Of a DNA stretch of 50,717 nt, positions 37,002-45,889 are shown in pieces. A model generated the notes under the pieces. It was not told the DNA's origin. It was given only the letters and a program-made list of their open reading frames with translations, and did no database searches. Within the stretch, counting starts at the first letter, position 1, and each line of letters opens with the position of its first letter. The DNA comes from an uncultured Bacteroides sp. Its GTDB lineage: Bacteria; Bacteroidota; Bacteroidia; Bacteroidales; Bacteroidaceae. The stretch is from positions 1 through 50,717 of the forward strand of contig CASENS010000014.1 of NCBI GenBank assembly GCA_949289345.1. Reading direction: 5' to 3'. The position numbers were made by a program, and so were the translations under genes.

Positions 37002-37268
37002 CCCCTCCCCATCCCTCCCCTCCTCCTGGGAGGACTGCAATCCCGATAATATGAGACTGAAGCGAAGTGGCCTGGCTGCATGTCTTTGCGAAGGATAGAG
37101 TGTGGAAAGAACAGATTAAAATCAGCCGTTTGAAATATAAAGCCCGAAAATCGGGAAACAGAATAACCGATTTTCCAGTTTTCTCCCTAAAATCCCTCAT
37201 CTTCCCTCTGTTTCTCCATTGATTTCAAAAAAACATCGTTTACGCACACAGAAAAAGAGTAAGAATGG

Positions 37269-37298
37269 TTTGTAGTTCACAAATTATGCTTAAATTTG
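37269..37298 (+). promoter_or_regulatory. Promoter of the rseC-rnf operon
   Basis: TTTG (37269-37272) and TAAATTTG (37291-37298) match both promoter elements, with an 18-nt spacer. The ATG at 37327 is 28 nt downstream. Confidence 0.65.
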
Positions 37299-37326
37299 CC
37301 GCGATTTGTAATGCTCACTTTGCAAA

Positions 37327-37746
37327 ATGGCGGATACTATAAAACATCAAGGTATTGTGGAAAACATTGACGGCTCTCATCTGCGCGTCCGGATAGTCCA
37401 AACTTCGGCTTGTGCCGCATGCAGTGCAAGAGGCCATTGTTCATCGGCCGATTCGAAAGAGAAACTGATTGACGTAACAGACGCAGCCGCCGCCTCATCC
37501 TGTAAGCCGGGTGACCATGTATGGGTAATCGGCGAACTTTCGTTGGGGCGGATAGCGGTATTGTTGGCCTTTGTTTTGCCTTTCTTTCTGGTCGTAGTTT
37601 CCCTTTTCATTTTCATGGCTTTATGGACGGATGAATTGCAGGCTGCGCTATGCTCGCTATTGCTTCTTATACCATATTATTATATATTATGGTTGAACAA
37701 GGCGCGGTTGGGAAAGAAGTTCTCGTTTTCCATTCAGCCTGAGTGA
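37327..37746 (+). CDS. rseC: RseC/SoxR-reducing-system family membrane protein
   Basis: This 139-aa protein matches the RseC/MucC family. The N-terminal beta domain carries a Cys cluster ('SACAACSARGHCSS', residues about 29-42) that may bind an Fe-S or metal centre. Two membrane helices follow at about 76-98 and 103-123. In other bacteria RseC joins the Rnf/Rsx complex and helps keep SoxR reduced. Here it is the first gene of the rnf operon, 42 nt ahead of rnfB, so an accessory role in Rnf assembly is likely. Confidence 0.88.
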   Translation: MADTIKHQGIVENIDGSHLRVRIVQTSACAACSARGHCSSADSKEKLIDVTDAAAASSCKPGDHVWVIGELSLGRIAVLLAFVLPFFLVVVSLFIFMALWTDELQAALCSLLLLIPYYYILWLNKARLGKKFSFSIQPE

Positions 37747-37788
37747 AGAAAATTCAAAATAATAATCAATAAATAACTAACTAATTTT

Positions 37789-38730
37789 ATGAATGTAATT
37801 CTGATTGCAGTGATTTCGTTGGGAGTGATAGCGCTGGTATCGGCTGCTATTCTGTATGTCGCTTCCAAGAAATTCGCCGTGTATGAAGACCCGCGGATTG
37901 GCCAGGTGGCGGAAGTGCTTCCCCAGGCAAACTGCGGCGGATGTGGTTATCCGGGTTGTAGCGGATTTGCCGCCGCTTGCGTGAAGGCAGGTTCGCTGGA
38001 AGGCAAACTTTGTCCGGTAGGCGGGCAGCCCGTTATGGAAAAAGTAGCCGGAATCCTGGGATTGACTGTTGCGGCTTCCGAACCGAAAGTCGCAGTGGTA
38101 AGATGTAACGGTACATGTGCGAACCGTCCGCGTACCAACCAGTACGACGGAACGAAGAGTTGCGCCATCGCCTCTTCGCTCTATGGCGGTGAGACAGGTT
38201 GTAGCTATGGTTGTTTAGGTTGTGGCGATTGTGTGTCGGCATGTTTGTTCGACGCCATCCACATGAATCCCGAAACCGGACTTCCCGAAGTGGACGAAGA
38301 CAAATGTACGGCTTGCGGTGCTTGTGCCAAAGCCTGTCCGCGAAACATTATTGAAATACGGCCAAAAGGCAAGAAGTCACGTCGCGTGTACGTACAATGC
38401 GTCAACAAAGACAAAGGCGCCGTAGCACGCAAGGCTTGCACATCGGCCTGTATCGGTTGCGGCAAGTGTGTGAAGGTCTGCGCTTTCGAGGCAATTACCT
38501 TGGAAAACAATTTAGCGTACATCGACCCAGACAAATGCAAGTCGTGCCGCAAATGCGAGGAAGCATGTCCTCAGAATGCCATCATTGCGCTGAACTTCCC
38601 GCCGCGTAAGCCCAAGACAGAAGAAGCCGCCCCCACGGCTCCGAAGACTGAACCGGTGAAAAGCCCCGAAGCTCCCAAAGTGGAAGTTTCACAAGAAGCG
38701 GCACCTGAAGCCCCGAAAACGGGAGCCTAA
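37789..38730 (+). CDS. rnfB: Rnf complex subunit B (Fe-S electron entry subunit)
   Basis: This 313-aa protein has one N-terminal membrane helix (about 3-24). A [4Fe-4S] cluster domain follows ('NCGGCGYPGCSGFA', residues 48-61). Several CxxCxxCxxxCP ferredoxin motifs come next, at about 142-185 and 225-262 ('CTACGACAKACP', 'CIGCGKCVKVC', 'CKSCRKCEEACP'). It accepts electrons from reduced ferredoxin. The last 50 residues are a Pro/Ala/Glu-rich tail of unknown role, longer than in E. coli RsxB. It is the first core gene of the rnfBCDGEA operon. Confidence 0.95.
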   Translation: MNVILIAVISLGVIALVSAAILYVASKKFAVYEDPRIGQVAEVLPQANCGGCGYPGCSGFAAACVKAGSLEGKLCPVGGQPVMEKVAGILGLTVAASEPKVAVVRCNGTCANRPRTNQYDGTKSCAIASSLYGGETGCSYGCLGCGDCVSACLFDAIHMNPETGLPEVDEDKCTACGACAKACPRNIIEIRPKGKKSRRVYVQCVNKDKGAVARKACTSACIGCGKCVKVCAFEAITLENNLAYIDPDKCKSCRKCEEACPQNAIIALNFPPRKPKTEEAAPTAPKTEPVKSPEAPKVEVSQEAAPEAPKTGA

Positions 38731-38772
38731 AAATCAACCCGAAATTAGAATGACTAAAAATACAGTATTAGT

Positions 38773-40110
38773 ATGTTGAAAACATTTTCAATCGGTGGTG
38801 TTCATCCACACGAGAATAAACTTTCAGCACATCAGCCCATCATCAAGGCCGATATTCCCGCCAAGGCTGTCATCTTGTTGAGCCAGCACATCGGCGCGCC
38901 TGCAAAACCGATTGTGGCCAAAGGGGATGTTGTGAAAGTAGGTACGAAAATTGCCGAACCGGGTGGTTTCGTATCAGCAGCTATCCACTCTTCGGTCAGT
39001 GGCAAAGTGGCCAAAGTTGATACAGTTATCGACGCCAGCGGCTACCCGAAACCGGCCATCTTTATAGATGTGGAAGGAGACGAATGGGAGGAAAGCATTG
39101 ACCGCACCGATACCTTGGTGAAGGAATGCAATCTGAATTCCGAAGAAATAGTTAAAAAGATAGCTGACTCAGGCATTGTAGGTATGGGTGGCGCTTGTTT
39201 TCCCACACAAGTGAAGCTATGTCCTCCCCCTGCTTTCAAGGCGGAATGCGTCATTATCAATGCCGTAGAATGTGAACCCTACCTGACGGCCGACCATCAG
39301 CTGATGCTGGAGCATGCCGAGGAAATCATAATAGGCGTCACGATTCTGATGAAAGCTGTAAAGGTAAACAAAGCTTTCATTGGCATTGAAAACAACAAGC
39401 CCGACGCCATCCAACTGATGTCGAAAATAGCCTCATCGTATGCCGGCATTGAAGTAGTGCCTCTCCAAGTAAAATATCCGCAAGGCGGTGAAAAACAACT
39501 TATCGACGCTATTATCAAACGTCAAGTAGCAGCTGGCGCATTACCTATCTCCACGGGTGCTGTAGTCCAGAATGTAGGTACGGCTTTTGCCGTATACCAA
39601 GCCGTGCAAAAGAACAAGCCTTTGTTCGAACGCGTCATTACTGTAACCGGCAAATCGCTTGCCAAGCCGTCTAACTTCTTAGCACGTATCGGTACGCCGA
39701 TGCAACAACTCATTGACGCCTGCGGCGGTCTGCCCGAAGACACAGGCAAAATCATCGGCGGTGGTCCGATGATGGGTAAGGCGCTGGTCAATACAGACGT
39801 GCCTACCGCCAAGGGTAGTTCCGGCATTCTGATAATGAACAACAAAGAAGCCAAACGCGGCAAGGTTCAGCCCTGTATCCGTTGCGCCAAGTGCGTAAGT
39901 GCCTGTCCGATGGGGTTGGAGCCGTTCCTGCTTGCCACTGTGTCGGCTCATGGAGACTTCGAAAGAGTAGAGAAAGAAGACATCATGTCGTGTATCGAGT
40001 GTGGCTCTTGCCAGTTCACTTGCCCATCCAACCGTCCGATGCTGGATTACATCCGACTGGGCAAGAGCAAAGTGGGAGCGATGATACGCGCACGCCAAGC
40101 AAAAAAGTAA
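38773..40110 (+). CDS. rnfC: Rnf complex subunit C (NADH-binding side)
   Basis: This 445-aa protein hands electrons to NAD+ using FMN and two [4Fe-4S] clusters. The N-terminal biotinyl-like domain contains 'GVHPHENKLSAHQPI'. The flavin/NADH region has 'GGACFPTQVKL' and 'INAVECEPYLTADHQLM'. The clusters are 'CIRCAKCVSACP' (about 372-383) and 'CIECGSCQFTCP' (about 411-422). The C-terminus is short, without the long repeat tail of proteobacterial forms. rnfD follows after 17 nt. Confidence 0.95.
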   Translation: MLKTFSIGGVHPHENKLSAHQPIIKADIPAKAVILLSQHIGAPAKPIVAKGDVVKVGTKIAEPGGFVSAAIHSSVSGKVAKVDTVIDASGYPKPAIFIDVEGDEWEESIDRTDTLVKECNLNSEEIVKKIADSGIVGMGGACFPTQVKLCPPPAFKAECVIINAVECEPYLTADHQLMLEHAEEIIIGVTILMKAVKVNKAFIGIENNKPDAIQLMSKIASSYAGIEVVPLQVKYPQGGEKQLIDAIIKRQVAAGALPISTGAVVQNVGTAFAVYQAVQKNKPLFERVITVTGKSLAKPSNFLARIGTPMQQLIDACGGLPEDTGKIIGGGPMMGKALVNTDVPTAKGSSGILIMNNKEAKRGKVQPCIRCAKCVSACPMGLEPFLLATVSAHGDFERVEKEDIMSCIECGSCQFTCPSNRPMLDYIRLGKSKVGAMIRARQAKK

Positions 40111-40127
40111 AGTAAAAGATTGAAATT

Positions 40128-41120
40128 ATGAATAAGTTAATCGTATCCCTTTCGCCTCATGTCCATAGCGATGACAGTGTGAAAAAGAACATGTACGGCG
40201 TACTTATCGCGCTGATACCTGCATTTCTGGTGTCGCTCTACTTCTTCGGACTGGGAGCTTTAATTGTTACGCTCACTTCTGTAGTGGCCTGTCTGTTTTT
40301 TGAATGGGCCATCGGTAAGTTCCTATTGAAAAAAGAAACCACAACCATTACCGACGGCTCGGCCATCATCACCGGTGTATTGCTGGCTTTCAACCTGCCG
40401 TCCAATCTACCTATCTGGATTATCATTATTGGCGCGCTGGTAGCTATCGGCGTAGGTAAGATGTCGTTCGGCGGTCTGGGCTGCAACCCGTTCAACCCCG
40501 CATTGGTGGGTCGTGTGTTCCTGTTATTGTCTTTCCCCGTGCAGATGACCAGTTGGCCGGCTGTAGGTCAGCTGACAGCTTATGCCGACGCTGTAACTAC
40601 CGCCACTCCGTTAGCCATAATGAAAGGTGTCATTACGGGTGCCCCCGGTTTCTCTATGGACCAGCTTCCCGGTGCTTTCGACCTTTTGTTGGGCAACAAT
40701 CCCGGCTGCATCGGTGAAGTCAGTGCCCTGGCCCTGCTGATCGGTTTGGCTTATATGTTGTGGAAGAAAATCATCACGTGGCACATCCCCGTATCCATCT
40801 TCGTAACAGTATTCGTATTCGGCTCCATCATGCATCTGGCCAATCCGGAACTCTATGTTGATGGTCTGACACAACTGCTCTCCGGTGGTCTGATGTTGGG
40901 TGCCATCTTTATGGCTACTGACTATGTCACATCACCGATGAACCACAAAGGTATGCTTATTTACGGTGTATGCATCGGCCTGCTGACGGTTATTATCCGT
41001 CTGTTCGGTGCTTACCCCGAAGGTATGTCGTTCGCTATTCTGATTATGAATGCGTTCACACCGTTGATTAACACATATGTTAAACCAAAACGCTTTGGGG
41101 AGGTAGCAAAGAAAAAATGA
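40128..41120 (+). CDS. rnfD: Rnf complex subunit D (membrane flavoprotein)
   Basis: This 330-aa integral membrane protein is a likely part of the ion path. The covalent FMN threonine is probably T160 in 'DAVTTATPLA'. Other landmarks are 'ITDGSAIITGVLLAFNLP' and 'GGLGCNPFNPALVGRVF'. It has about nine hydrophobic helices. The last codons overlap the rnfG start by 4 nt (ATGA), so translation is coupled. Confidence 0.95.
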   Translation: MNKLIVSLSPHVHSDDSVKKNMYGVLIALIPAFLVSLYFFGLGALIVTLTSVVACLFFEWAIGKFLLKKETTTITDGSAIITGVLLAFNLPSNLPIWIIIIGALVAIGVGKMSFGGLGCNPFNPALVGRVFLLLSFPVQMTSWPAVGQLTAYADAVTTATPLAIMKGVITGAPGFSMDQLPGAFDLLLGNNPGCIGEVSALALLIGLAYMLWKKIITWHIPVSIFVTVFVFGSIMHLANPELYVDGLTQLLSGGLMLGAIFMATDYVTSPMNHKGMLIYGVCIGLLTVIIRLFGAYPEGMSFAILIMNAFTPLINTYVKPKRFGEVAKKK

Positions 41121-41779
41121 AAAAGTTAGAATCGTCCTTAAAGAATATGCTGCTGGTGCTGACGGGTGTGGCAGTCATCTCCGTAGCACTGCTGGCATGG
41201 GTAAATGAAATAACTAAAGAACCCATTGCGGCCGCTAACGCCAAGACACTGAGCGATGCCGTAAGTGCAGTGGTTCCCGGTTTTGACAACGACCCTATTG
41301 CCGACAAAAAAATGCAAGAAGTGAACGGCGTACAATACGCTGTTTATCCGGCCACCAAAGGCGGTGAATTTATCGGCGCCGCCGTAGAAGCTTCATCAAT
41401 GGGCTTCGGTGGCGACCTGAAAATACTGGTAGGATTCGACGCACAAGGAAATATCCTTGACTATTCGCTGCTGTCGCATGCGGAGACTCCGGGACTTGGC
41501 TCGAAAGCTGCCGATTGGTTTAAGAAAGGTAGCAAAGGCGACATCATCGGCAAAAACCCAGGTACCTCTCCATTAACCGTAAAGAAAGACGGTGGTGAGA
41601 TTGATGCCATTACAGCCTCTACCATCACCTCGCGCGCTTTCCTCAATGCTGTGAATGCCGCTTACGCCGCCTATGCCGGTCAAAATACGGCTGATGGCGC
41701 AACAAGCGCTACAGCTCAAAAGAATGTTGAACAACCCGCTGAAGAGTCTGCCAAGTCAGACGTTCCCGGCGATAAATAA
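41117..41779 (+). CDS. rnfG: Rnf complex subunit G (periplasmic flavoprotein)
   Basis: This 220-aa protein has one N-terminal membrane anchor (about 10-27). Its periplasmic domain carries FMN covalently. The attachment site is T169 in 'DAITASTITSRA', a variant of the usual SGAT motif with Thr-Ala-Ser-Thr. 'AETPGLGSKAADW' is the conserved flavin-side loop. A short Ala/Glu-rich tail follows. It overlaps rnfD by 4 nt and is 14 nt ahead of rnfE. Confidence 0.94.
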   Translation: MKKLESSLKNMLLVLTGVAVISVALLAWVNEITKEPIAAANAKTLSDAVSAVVPGFDNDPIADKKMQEVNGVQYAVYPATKGGEFIGAAVEASSMGFGGDLKILVGFDAQGNILDYSLLSHAETPGLGSKAADWFKKGSKGDIIGKNPGTSPLTVKKDGGEIDAITASTITSRAFLNAVNAAYAAYAGQNTADGATSATAQKNVEQPAEESAKSDVPGDK

Positions 41780-41793
41780 GAAAGGAGCAGCAT

Positions 41794-42378
41794 ATGAATA
41801 ATTTTAAAGTATTGATGAACGGCATCATCAAAGAGAATCCTACATTCGTGCTTCTGCTGGGTATGTGTCCTACGTTGGGTACCACTTCTTCTGCCCTCAA
41901 CGGTATGGGCATGGGGCTGGCCACTGCGTTTGTACTTATTTGCTCCAATGTAGTGATTTCAGCCATCAAAAATCTGATACCTGACATGGTACGCATTCCC
42001 GCGTTTGTTGTAGTCATCGCTTCGTTCGTGACTTTACTGCAAATGATTATGCAAGCATACGTACCGGCTCTGTATGCCACATTGGGCCTGTTTATCCCAT
42101 TGATTGTAGTAAACTGTATCCTGCTGGGACGTGCCGAGGCTTTTGCCGCCAAGAATGGTCCGGTAGCCTCCATGTTCGATGGATTAGGCATGGGCTTAGG
42201 CTTCACACTGGGTCTGACCACACTGGGCGCTGTGCGCGAGTTGTTAGGCACCGGTAAGATTTTCGGTCTGACCATCTATCCTGAAGACTACGGTATGCTG
42301 ACATTTGTGCTGGCTCCGGGCGCCTTCATTGCGCTGGGTTACCTTATTGCCATTGTCAATCGCCTGAGGAAAGCGTAA
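41794..42378 (+). CDS. rnfE: Rnf complex subunit E
   Basis: This 194-aa membrane protein of about six helices is homologous to RnfA and NqrD/NqrE. The paired glycine/cysteine segment 'LLLGMCPTLGTTSSALNGMG' is typical and forms part of the intramembrane Fe-S site with RnfA. 'GLGFTLGLTTLGAVRELLG' is near the end. It is followed by rnfA after 36 nt. Confidence 0.94.
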   Translation: MNNFKVLMNGIIKENPTFVLLLGMCPTLGTTSSALNGMGMGLATAFVLICSNVVISAIKNLIPDMVRIPAFVVVIASFVTLLQMIMQAYVPALYATLGLFIPLIVVNCILLGRAEAFAAKNGPVASMFDGLGMGLGFTLGLTTLGAVRELLGTGKIFGLTIYPEDYGMLTFVLAPGAFIALGYLIAIVNRLRKA

Positions 42379-42414
42379 GCCAATGATATTTCTCATTCTT
42401 AATACAGATGTAAT

Positions 42415-42993
42415 ATGGAATATATATTAATATTTATATCAGCAATCTTTGTAAACAACATCGTGTTGTCGCAATTCTTGGGTATCTGTCCGTTCCTGGG
42501 CGTTTCCAAGAAGATTGATACGGCATTGGGTATGTCGGCAGCCGTGGCGTTTGTGTTGACTCTCTCTACGATTGTCACTTTTTTGATTCAGAAGTACGTG
42601 CTCGATGCGTTTGAGTTAGGTTATTTGCAGACCATTACTTTCATTTTGGTCATCGCGGCTTTGGTGCAGATGGTGGAAATTATCCTGAAGAAAGTATCTC
42701 CTTCGCTTTATCAGGCATTAGGTGTATTTCTTCCGCTCATCACGACCAACTGCTGTGTATTGGGTGTGGCAATTCTTGTCATTCAAAAGGATTATGACTT
42801 GTTGACGGGAGTCGTTTACGCCTTCTCAACAGCACTCGGTTTTGGACTTGCATTGACCATCTTTGCCGGCATACGCGAGCAACTGAGTTTAGTAAATATA
42901 CCGAAAGGCCTGCAAGGCACTCCTATCACCTTAATTACAGCCGGTCTGTTGGCCATGGCATTCATGGGCTTCTCCGGTGTAGTAAAGATTTGA
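42415..42993 (+). CDS. rnfA: Rnf complex subunit A
   Basis: This 192-aa membrane protein of about six helices pairs with RnfE. The signature 'VLSQFLGICPFLGVSKKI' holds the conserved Cys, and 'PLITTNCCVLGVAIL' holds the second Cys pair used by the intramembrane Fe-S centre. It is the last gene of the operon; a strong terminator follows. Confidence 0.95.
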   Translation: MEYILIFISAIFVNNIVLSQFLGICPFLGVSKKIDTALGMSAAVAFVLTLSTIVTFLIQKYVLDAFELGYLQTITFILVIAALVQMVEIILKKVSPSLYQALGVFLPLITTNCCVLGVAILVIQKDYDLLTGVVYAFSTALGFGLALTIFAGIREQLSLVNIPKGLQGTPITLITAGLLAMAFMGFSGVVKI

Positions 42994-43012
42994 TAATACT
43001 TTTTACATCCTT

Positions 43013-43080
43013 CGGCATCCTTTTTAGGAGCGGTTCCCTAATTATAGCCCGCCCAAAAGGGTGCCGATTGTTTTTTTTCT
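43013..43080 (+). terminator. Rho-independent terminator of the rnf operon
   Basis: CGGCATCCTTTT (43013-43024) pairs with AAAAGGGTGCCG (43055-43066) with one G-T pair. A run of eight T follows from 43071, with more T-runs beyond. The 30-nt loop is G/C-containing and could hold a second small stem. Confidence 0.8.
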
Positions 43081-43111
43081 CTTTTTTATGGATATTCTAA
43101 AATTTTTTATT

Positions 43112-43119
43112 TACATTTG
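43112..43119 (+). promoter_or_regulatory. -7 box of galE
   Basis: TACATTTG fits the consensus and lies 38 nt before the ATG. No clear -33 element is present in the T-rich terminator sequence upstream. Confidence 0.5.
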
Positions 43120-43157
43120 TAGCAGATAAAAAATAACCTATTAAAGAAATCTATCTT

Positions 43158-44198
43158 ATGAAAGAGAGAATATTAGTAACAGGTGGAACCGGATACATCG
43201 GTTCGCATACAGTAGTTGAACTTCAGAACGCAGGATATGAAGTGATTATCATTGATAACCTGTCGAATTCGAGTGCGGATGTAGTAGATAACATTGAGCA
43301 AGTGACGGGTATCCGTCCTGCATTTGAAAAATTGGACTGCCTGGATTTTGCCGGACTGGACGCCATGTTCGGAAAATACAAAGGCATTAAAGCCATTATT
43401 CACTTTGCGGCAAGCAAAGCTGTGGGTGAATCTGTCCAGAAACCGTTGCTGTATTACCGCAACAACTTAGGTTCGCTTATCAACTTGCTGGAATTGATGC
43501 CGAAACATGGTGTAGAGGGTATCGTATTCTCTTCTTCATGCACGGTATATGGCCAACCAGATCCTGAAAATCTGCCTGTAACCGAAAAGGCGCCCATTAA
43601 AAAGGCAGAATCGCCTTATGGCAATACAAAACAGATTAATGAAGAAATCATCCGTGACACCATCGCATCGGGCGCTCCCATTACGTCTATACTTCTGCGT
43701 TATTTCAACCCCATTGGAGCACATCCTACCGCATTGCTGGGTGAACTGCCCAACGGTGTTCCGCAGAATTTAATTCCTTATCTGACCCAAACGGCTATCG
43801 GCATCCGCGAGAAACTGACTGTATTCGGTGATGATTACAACACGCCGGACGGTTCATGCATCCGTGACTTTATCAATGTAGTAGATTTAGCCAAAGCCCA
43901 CGTAGTAGCCATTGACCGCATTCTTTCCAAGAAACAAAAAGATAAAGTTGAAGTGTTCAACATCGGTACCGGACGCGGATTATCAGTACTCGAATTAATT
44001 CATGCTTTCGAAAAAGCTACCGGTGTAAAACTGAATTATGAAATTGGCAAGCGCCGTGCAGGCGACATCGAACAAGTGTGGGCCGACCCTGCGTTGGCCA
44101 ATGAAGAATTGGGATGGAAAGCTGAGACAAGCATTGAAGACACCTTGCGTTCGGCATGGAACTGGCAATTAAAGCTTCGTGAAAGAGGCATACAATGA
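43158..44198 (+). CDS. galE: UDP-glucose 4-epimerase
   Basis: This 346-aa short-chain dehydrogenase interconverts UDP-glucose and UDP-galactose (Leloir pathway and glycan precursor supply). The NAD-binding motif GGTGYIGSH is at residues 9-17. The active-site Ser is in 'FSSSCTVYG' (S126 region), and the YxxxK pair is Y154/K158 in 'SPYGNTK'. The C-terminal 'RRAGDIEQVWADPALANEEL' is typical of GalE. It is a single gene with its own promoter and terminator. Confidence 0.94.
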   Translation: MKERILVTGGTGYIGSHTVVELQNAGYEVIIIDNLSNSSADVVDNIEQVTGIRPAFEKLDCLDFAGLDAMFGKYKGIKAIIHFAASKAVGESVQKPLLYYRNNLGSLINLLELMPKHGVEGIVFSSSCTVYGQPDPENLPVTEKAPIKKAESPYGNTKQINEEIIRDTIASGAPITSILLRYFNPIGAHPTALLGELPNGVPQNLIPYLTQTAIGIREKLTVFGDDYNTPDGSCIRDFINVVDLAKAHVVAIDRILSKKQKDKVEVFNIGTGRGLSVLELIHAFEKATGVKLNYEIGKRRAGDIEQVWADPALANEELGWKAETSIEDTLRSAWNWQLKLRERGIQ

Positions 44199-44208
44199 AA
44201 ATGGTGTC

Positions 44209-44231
44209 ACTGCAATTATTATAATTGCAGT
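44209..44231 (+). terminator. Palindromic hairpin after galE
   Basis: ACTGCAATTAT-T-ATAATTGCAGT is a perfect 11-bp palindrome 10 nt after the galE stop. The flanks lack a long T-run, so termination strength is uncertain. Confidence 0.55.
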
Positions 44232-44258
44232 AATAATATGTTTTGCATCTTAAACTAT

Positions 44259-44419
44259 AAATGCAGAATGCCTGCATTTTCAAGGGTATGCGAATATGCT
44301 TGAAAATCATTTATACCACATTTTTCATAGGTATAAAAGGCAGATGCAGAGTAGTTTTGTCGTGTTTTATTTTGTGTTTGTGTTTTGTAATGGGCATTGT
44401 CGGGAGACAATGCCCATTA
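44259..44419 (+). other. Highly structured intergenic region, candidate small RNA or palindromic element
   Basis: Four perfect hairpins follow one another: AAATGCAG/CTGCATTT (44259-44279), TTTTCAAG/CTTGAAAA (44277-44306, sharing 3 nt with the first), TTTATACC/GGTATAAA (44310-44337) and a 14-bp stem TAATGGGCATTGTC/GACAATGCCCATTA with a GGGA loop (44388-44419). A T-rich stretch lies at 44350-44388. The last stem could end a transcript. Small reading frames here are not convincing. Confidence 0.4.
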
Positions 44420-44494
44420 ATTTATATGAGGCAATACTTTTGTAAAAGGCGTAAAAGCAGATTAGGGAAAGTCTATTTTAATCAGAAATTTCCA

Positions 44495-45070
44495 TCACAC
44501 CATTTCCAAGTCTTGAAACATAATGCGATAAGCAGCAGCTTTCTTTTCAATCGCAAGCGGGTAGGCACGGGATGAGGAAGGCATTCTATAGAGACGTAAA
44601 GCCCGTCCTTCGGAAACAAATTCCGTATAGTCTCCAACTTTAGGCGAACCGATTAAAAAAGTACGGCACAGCGTGTCAGTGGCCTTTTCACCGGTAGTAA
44701 CAACGGCCTGACATTGAGGTAGCCGATGCAGCAAGGTGGCAACATCTGTCGGTTGTACAATTTCCAAGTATTTGTCCGAAGCGTTGTCTTGCAAACGACG
44801 TACGGCGGAAGCTGTATCGAACAAAGCTATGCCACGTTCATTGAGAAATTGTATGATGACTTCCTTGCGGAATCGCTTCCGTTCATTATCGGCAAAATAG
44901 TTGCGATCGTTGTAGAACAACAACCCCATAATCCTCCACATGTCATTACCCCAATTAGGATAATAAAAATCCATGCACCAGCGCTTCCGCTGGGGCGGAA
45001 AACTGCCTAACATCAGCAAACGGGCATGAACCGGCAAGAAAGGCTGCAGCGGATGTTGTTCTATTTCCAT
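44495..45070 (-). CDS. Uracil-DNA-glycosylase superfamily protein
   Basis: This 191-aa protein resembles the UDG-like family that is separate from Ung. Landmarks are 'LLMLGSFPPQRKRWCMDFYY' followed by 'PNWGNDMWRI' (the base-flip loop region) and 'ALFDTASAVRRLQDNASD'. A late 'RMPSSSRAYPLA' corresponds to the HPS-like loop; here Ser replaces the usual His context. It probably removes damaged or mismatched bases from DNA, but the base specificity is unknown. It lies 3 nt after the 209-aa gene upstream, so the two are likely co-transcribed. Confidence 0.75.
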   Translation of the reverse strand: MEIEQHPLQPFLPVHARLLMLGSFPPQRKRWCMDFYYPNWGNDMWRIMGLLFYNDRNYFADNERKRFRKEVIIQFLNERGIALFDTASAVRRLQDNASDKYLEIVQPTDVATLLHRLPQCQAVVTTGEKATDTLCRTFLIGSPKVGDYTEFVSEGRALRLYRMPSSSRAYPLAIEKKAAAYRIMFQDLEMV

Positions 45071-45073
45071 TTT

Positions 45074-45703
45074 TTACTTCTTGGCTTCTTCGTTCTTCGG
45101 TTTAGGTTCCTTTTTGGCCAACATAACGATGTTATAGACATACTCCGTCATCCATTGTTCTGAATACCCCAACCGTTCTTTGTATTGACGTACGGCCGCG
45201 GCTGTTTTGTGTACATCATCTTTCTTCCACACTAATTTGGTACAAACATCGTGAACCGTCTTTTCAGTCATGGCGCGTAGCGTACCTTTGAAGATGGACG
45301 GCATACGGAATTTCCATTGCATCAAGTTACCCATCAACATCATCAAGTCGTTGGTAAACCCTTGATACAAGAATAAATATGCCTGGACATCGTTTTGCGT
45401 ACGGCAGTGTTTTTTTACAGACGCGTCTATTTCCTTAAAGAAACTTTCACTAAGACCATAATCCTGCATCAACATCTTACGCGACGCTATTTTTTCGCCC
45501 TGTCCCAGACGTCCGCCTTGGGTAGGTATTTTGAAGAGCCGCTTGAAGTTTGCCACATCAGGCACAAAGCGAATGTTTGTAATACCCAGATTAGCGGCAA
45601 TGACTGATTGGAAATATACACGGATCAATGATGCAAAGTCTTCTACATTCTTGGAAGACACTTCACTGTTGTTTTTTTGGAATAATTTGCCGAATAGACT
45701 CAT
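45074..45703 (-). CDS. Conserved hypothetical protein (209 aa)
   Basis: I do not recognise this family. The protein has 209 residues, appears soluble and helical, and has no signal peptide. Visible segments are 'DFASLIRVYFQSVIAANLGI', 'KIASRKMLMQDYGLSESFF' and 'YSEQWMTEYVYNIVMLAKKE'. The C-terminal tail is Lys/Glu-rich. The gene precedes the UDG-like gene with a 3-nt gap, so it may share a DNA-related role, which is speculative. A -7 box lies at 45774-45767. Confidence 0.6.
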   Translation of the reverse strand: MSLFGKLFQKNNSEVSSKNVEDFASLIRVYFQSVIAANLGITNIRFVPDVANFKRLFKIPTQGGRLGQGEKIASRKMLMQDYGLSESFFKEIDASVKKHCRTQNDVQAYLFLYQGFTNDLMMLMGNLMQWKFRMPSIFKGTLRAMTEKTVHDVCTKLVWKKDDVHKTAAAVRQYKERLGYSEQWMTEYVYNIVMLAKKEPKPKNEEAKK

Positions 45704-45766
45704 ACCTTTTCAATATATTATATATAAAAATAGGATTATATTTCAACTGTTTTTAATTTCCGCCTG

Positions 45767-45774
45767 CAAAAGTA
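45767..45774 (-). promoter_or_regulatory. -7 box of the 209-aa gene / UDG-like operon
   Basis: TACTTTTG on the minus strand, 64 nt before the ATG at 45703. No good -33 element is visible. Confidence 0.45.
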
Positions 45775-45889
45775 AGAAATATTTTGGTTAGTAAATGCTT
45801 GCGGATGAAAAATGATTGCCAAGTTTTGTCTCCAGGAACAAAAAGTGAAGACGTCCCGTAAATTTTACCGTGTCTGGAGAAGCCTCTTT

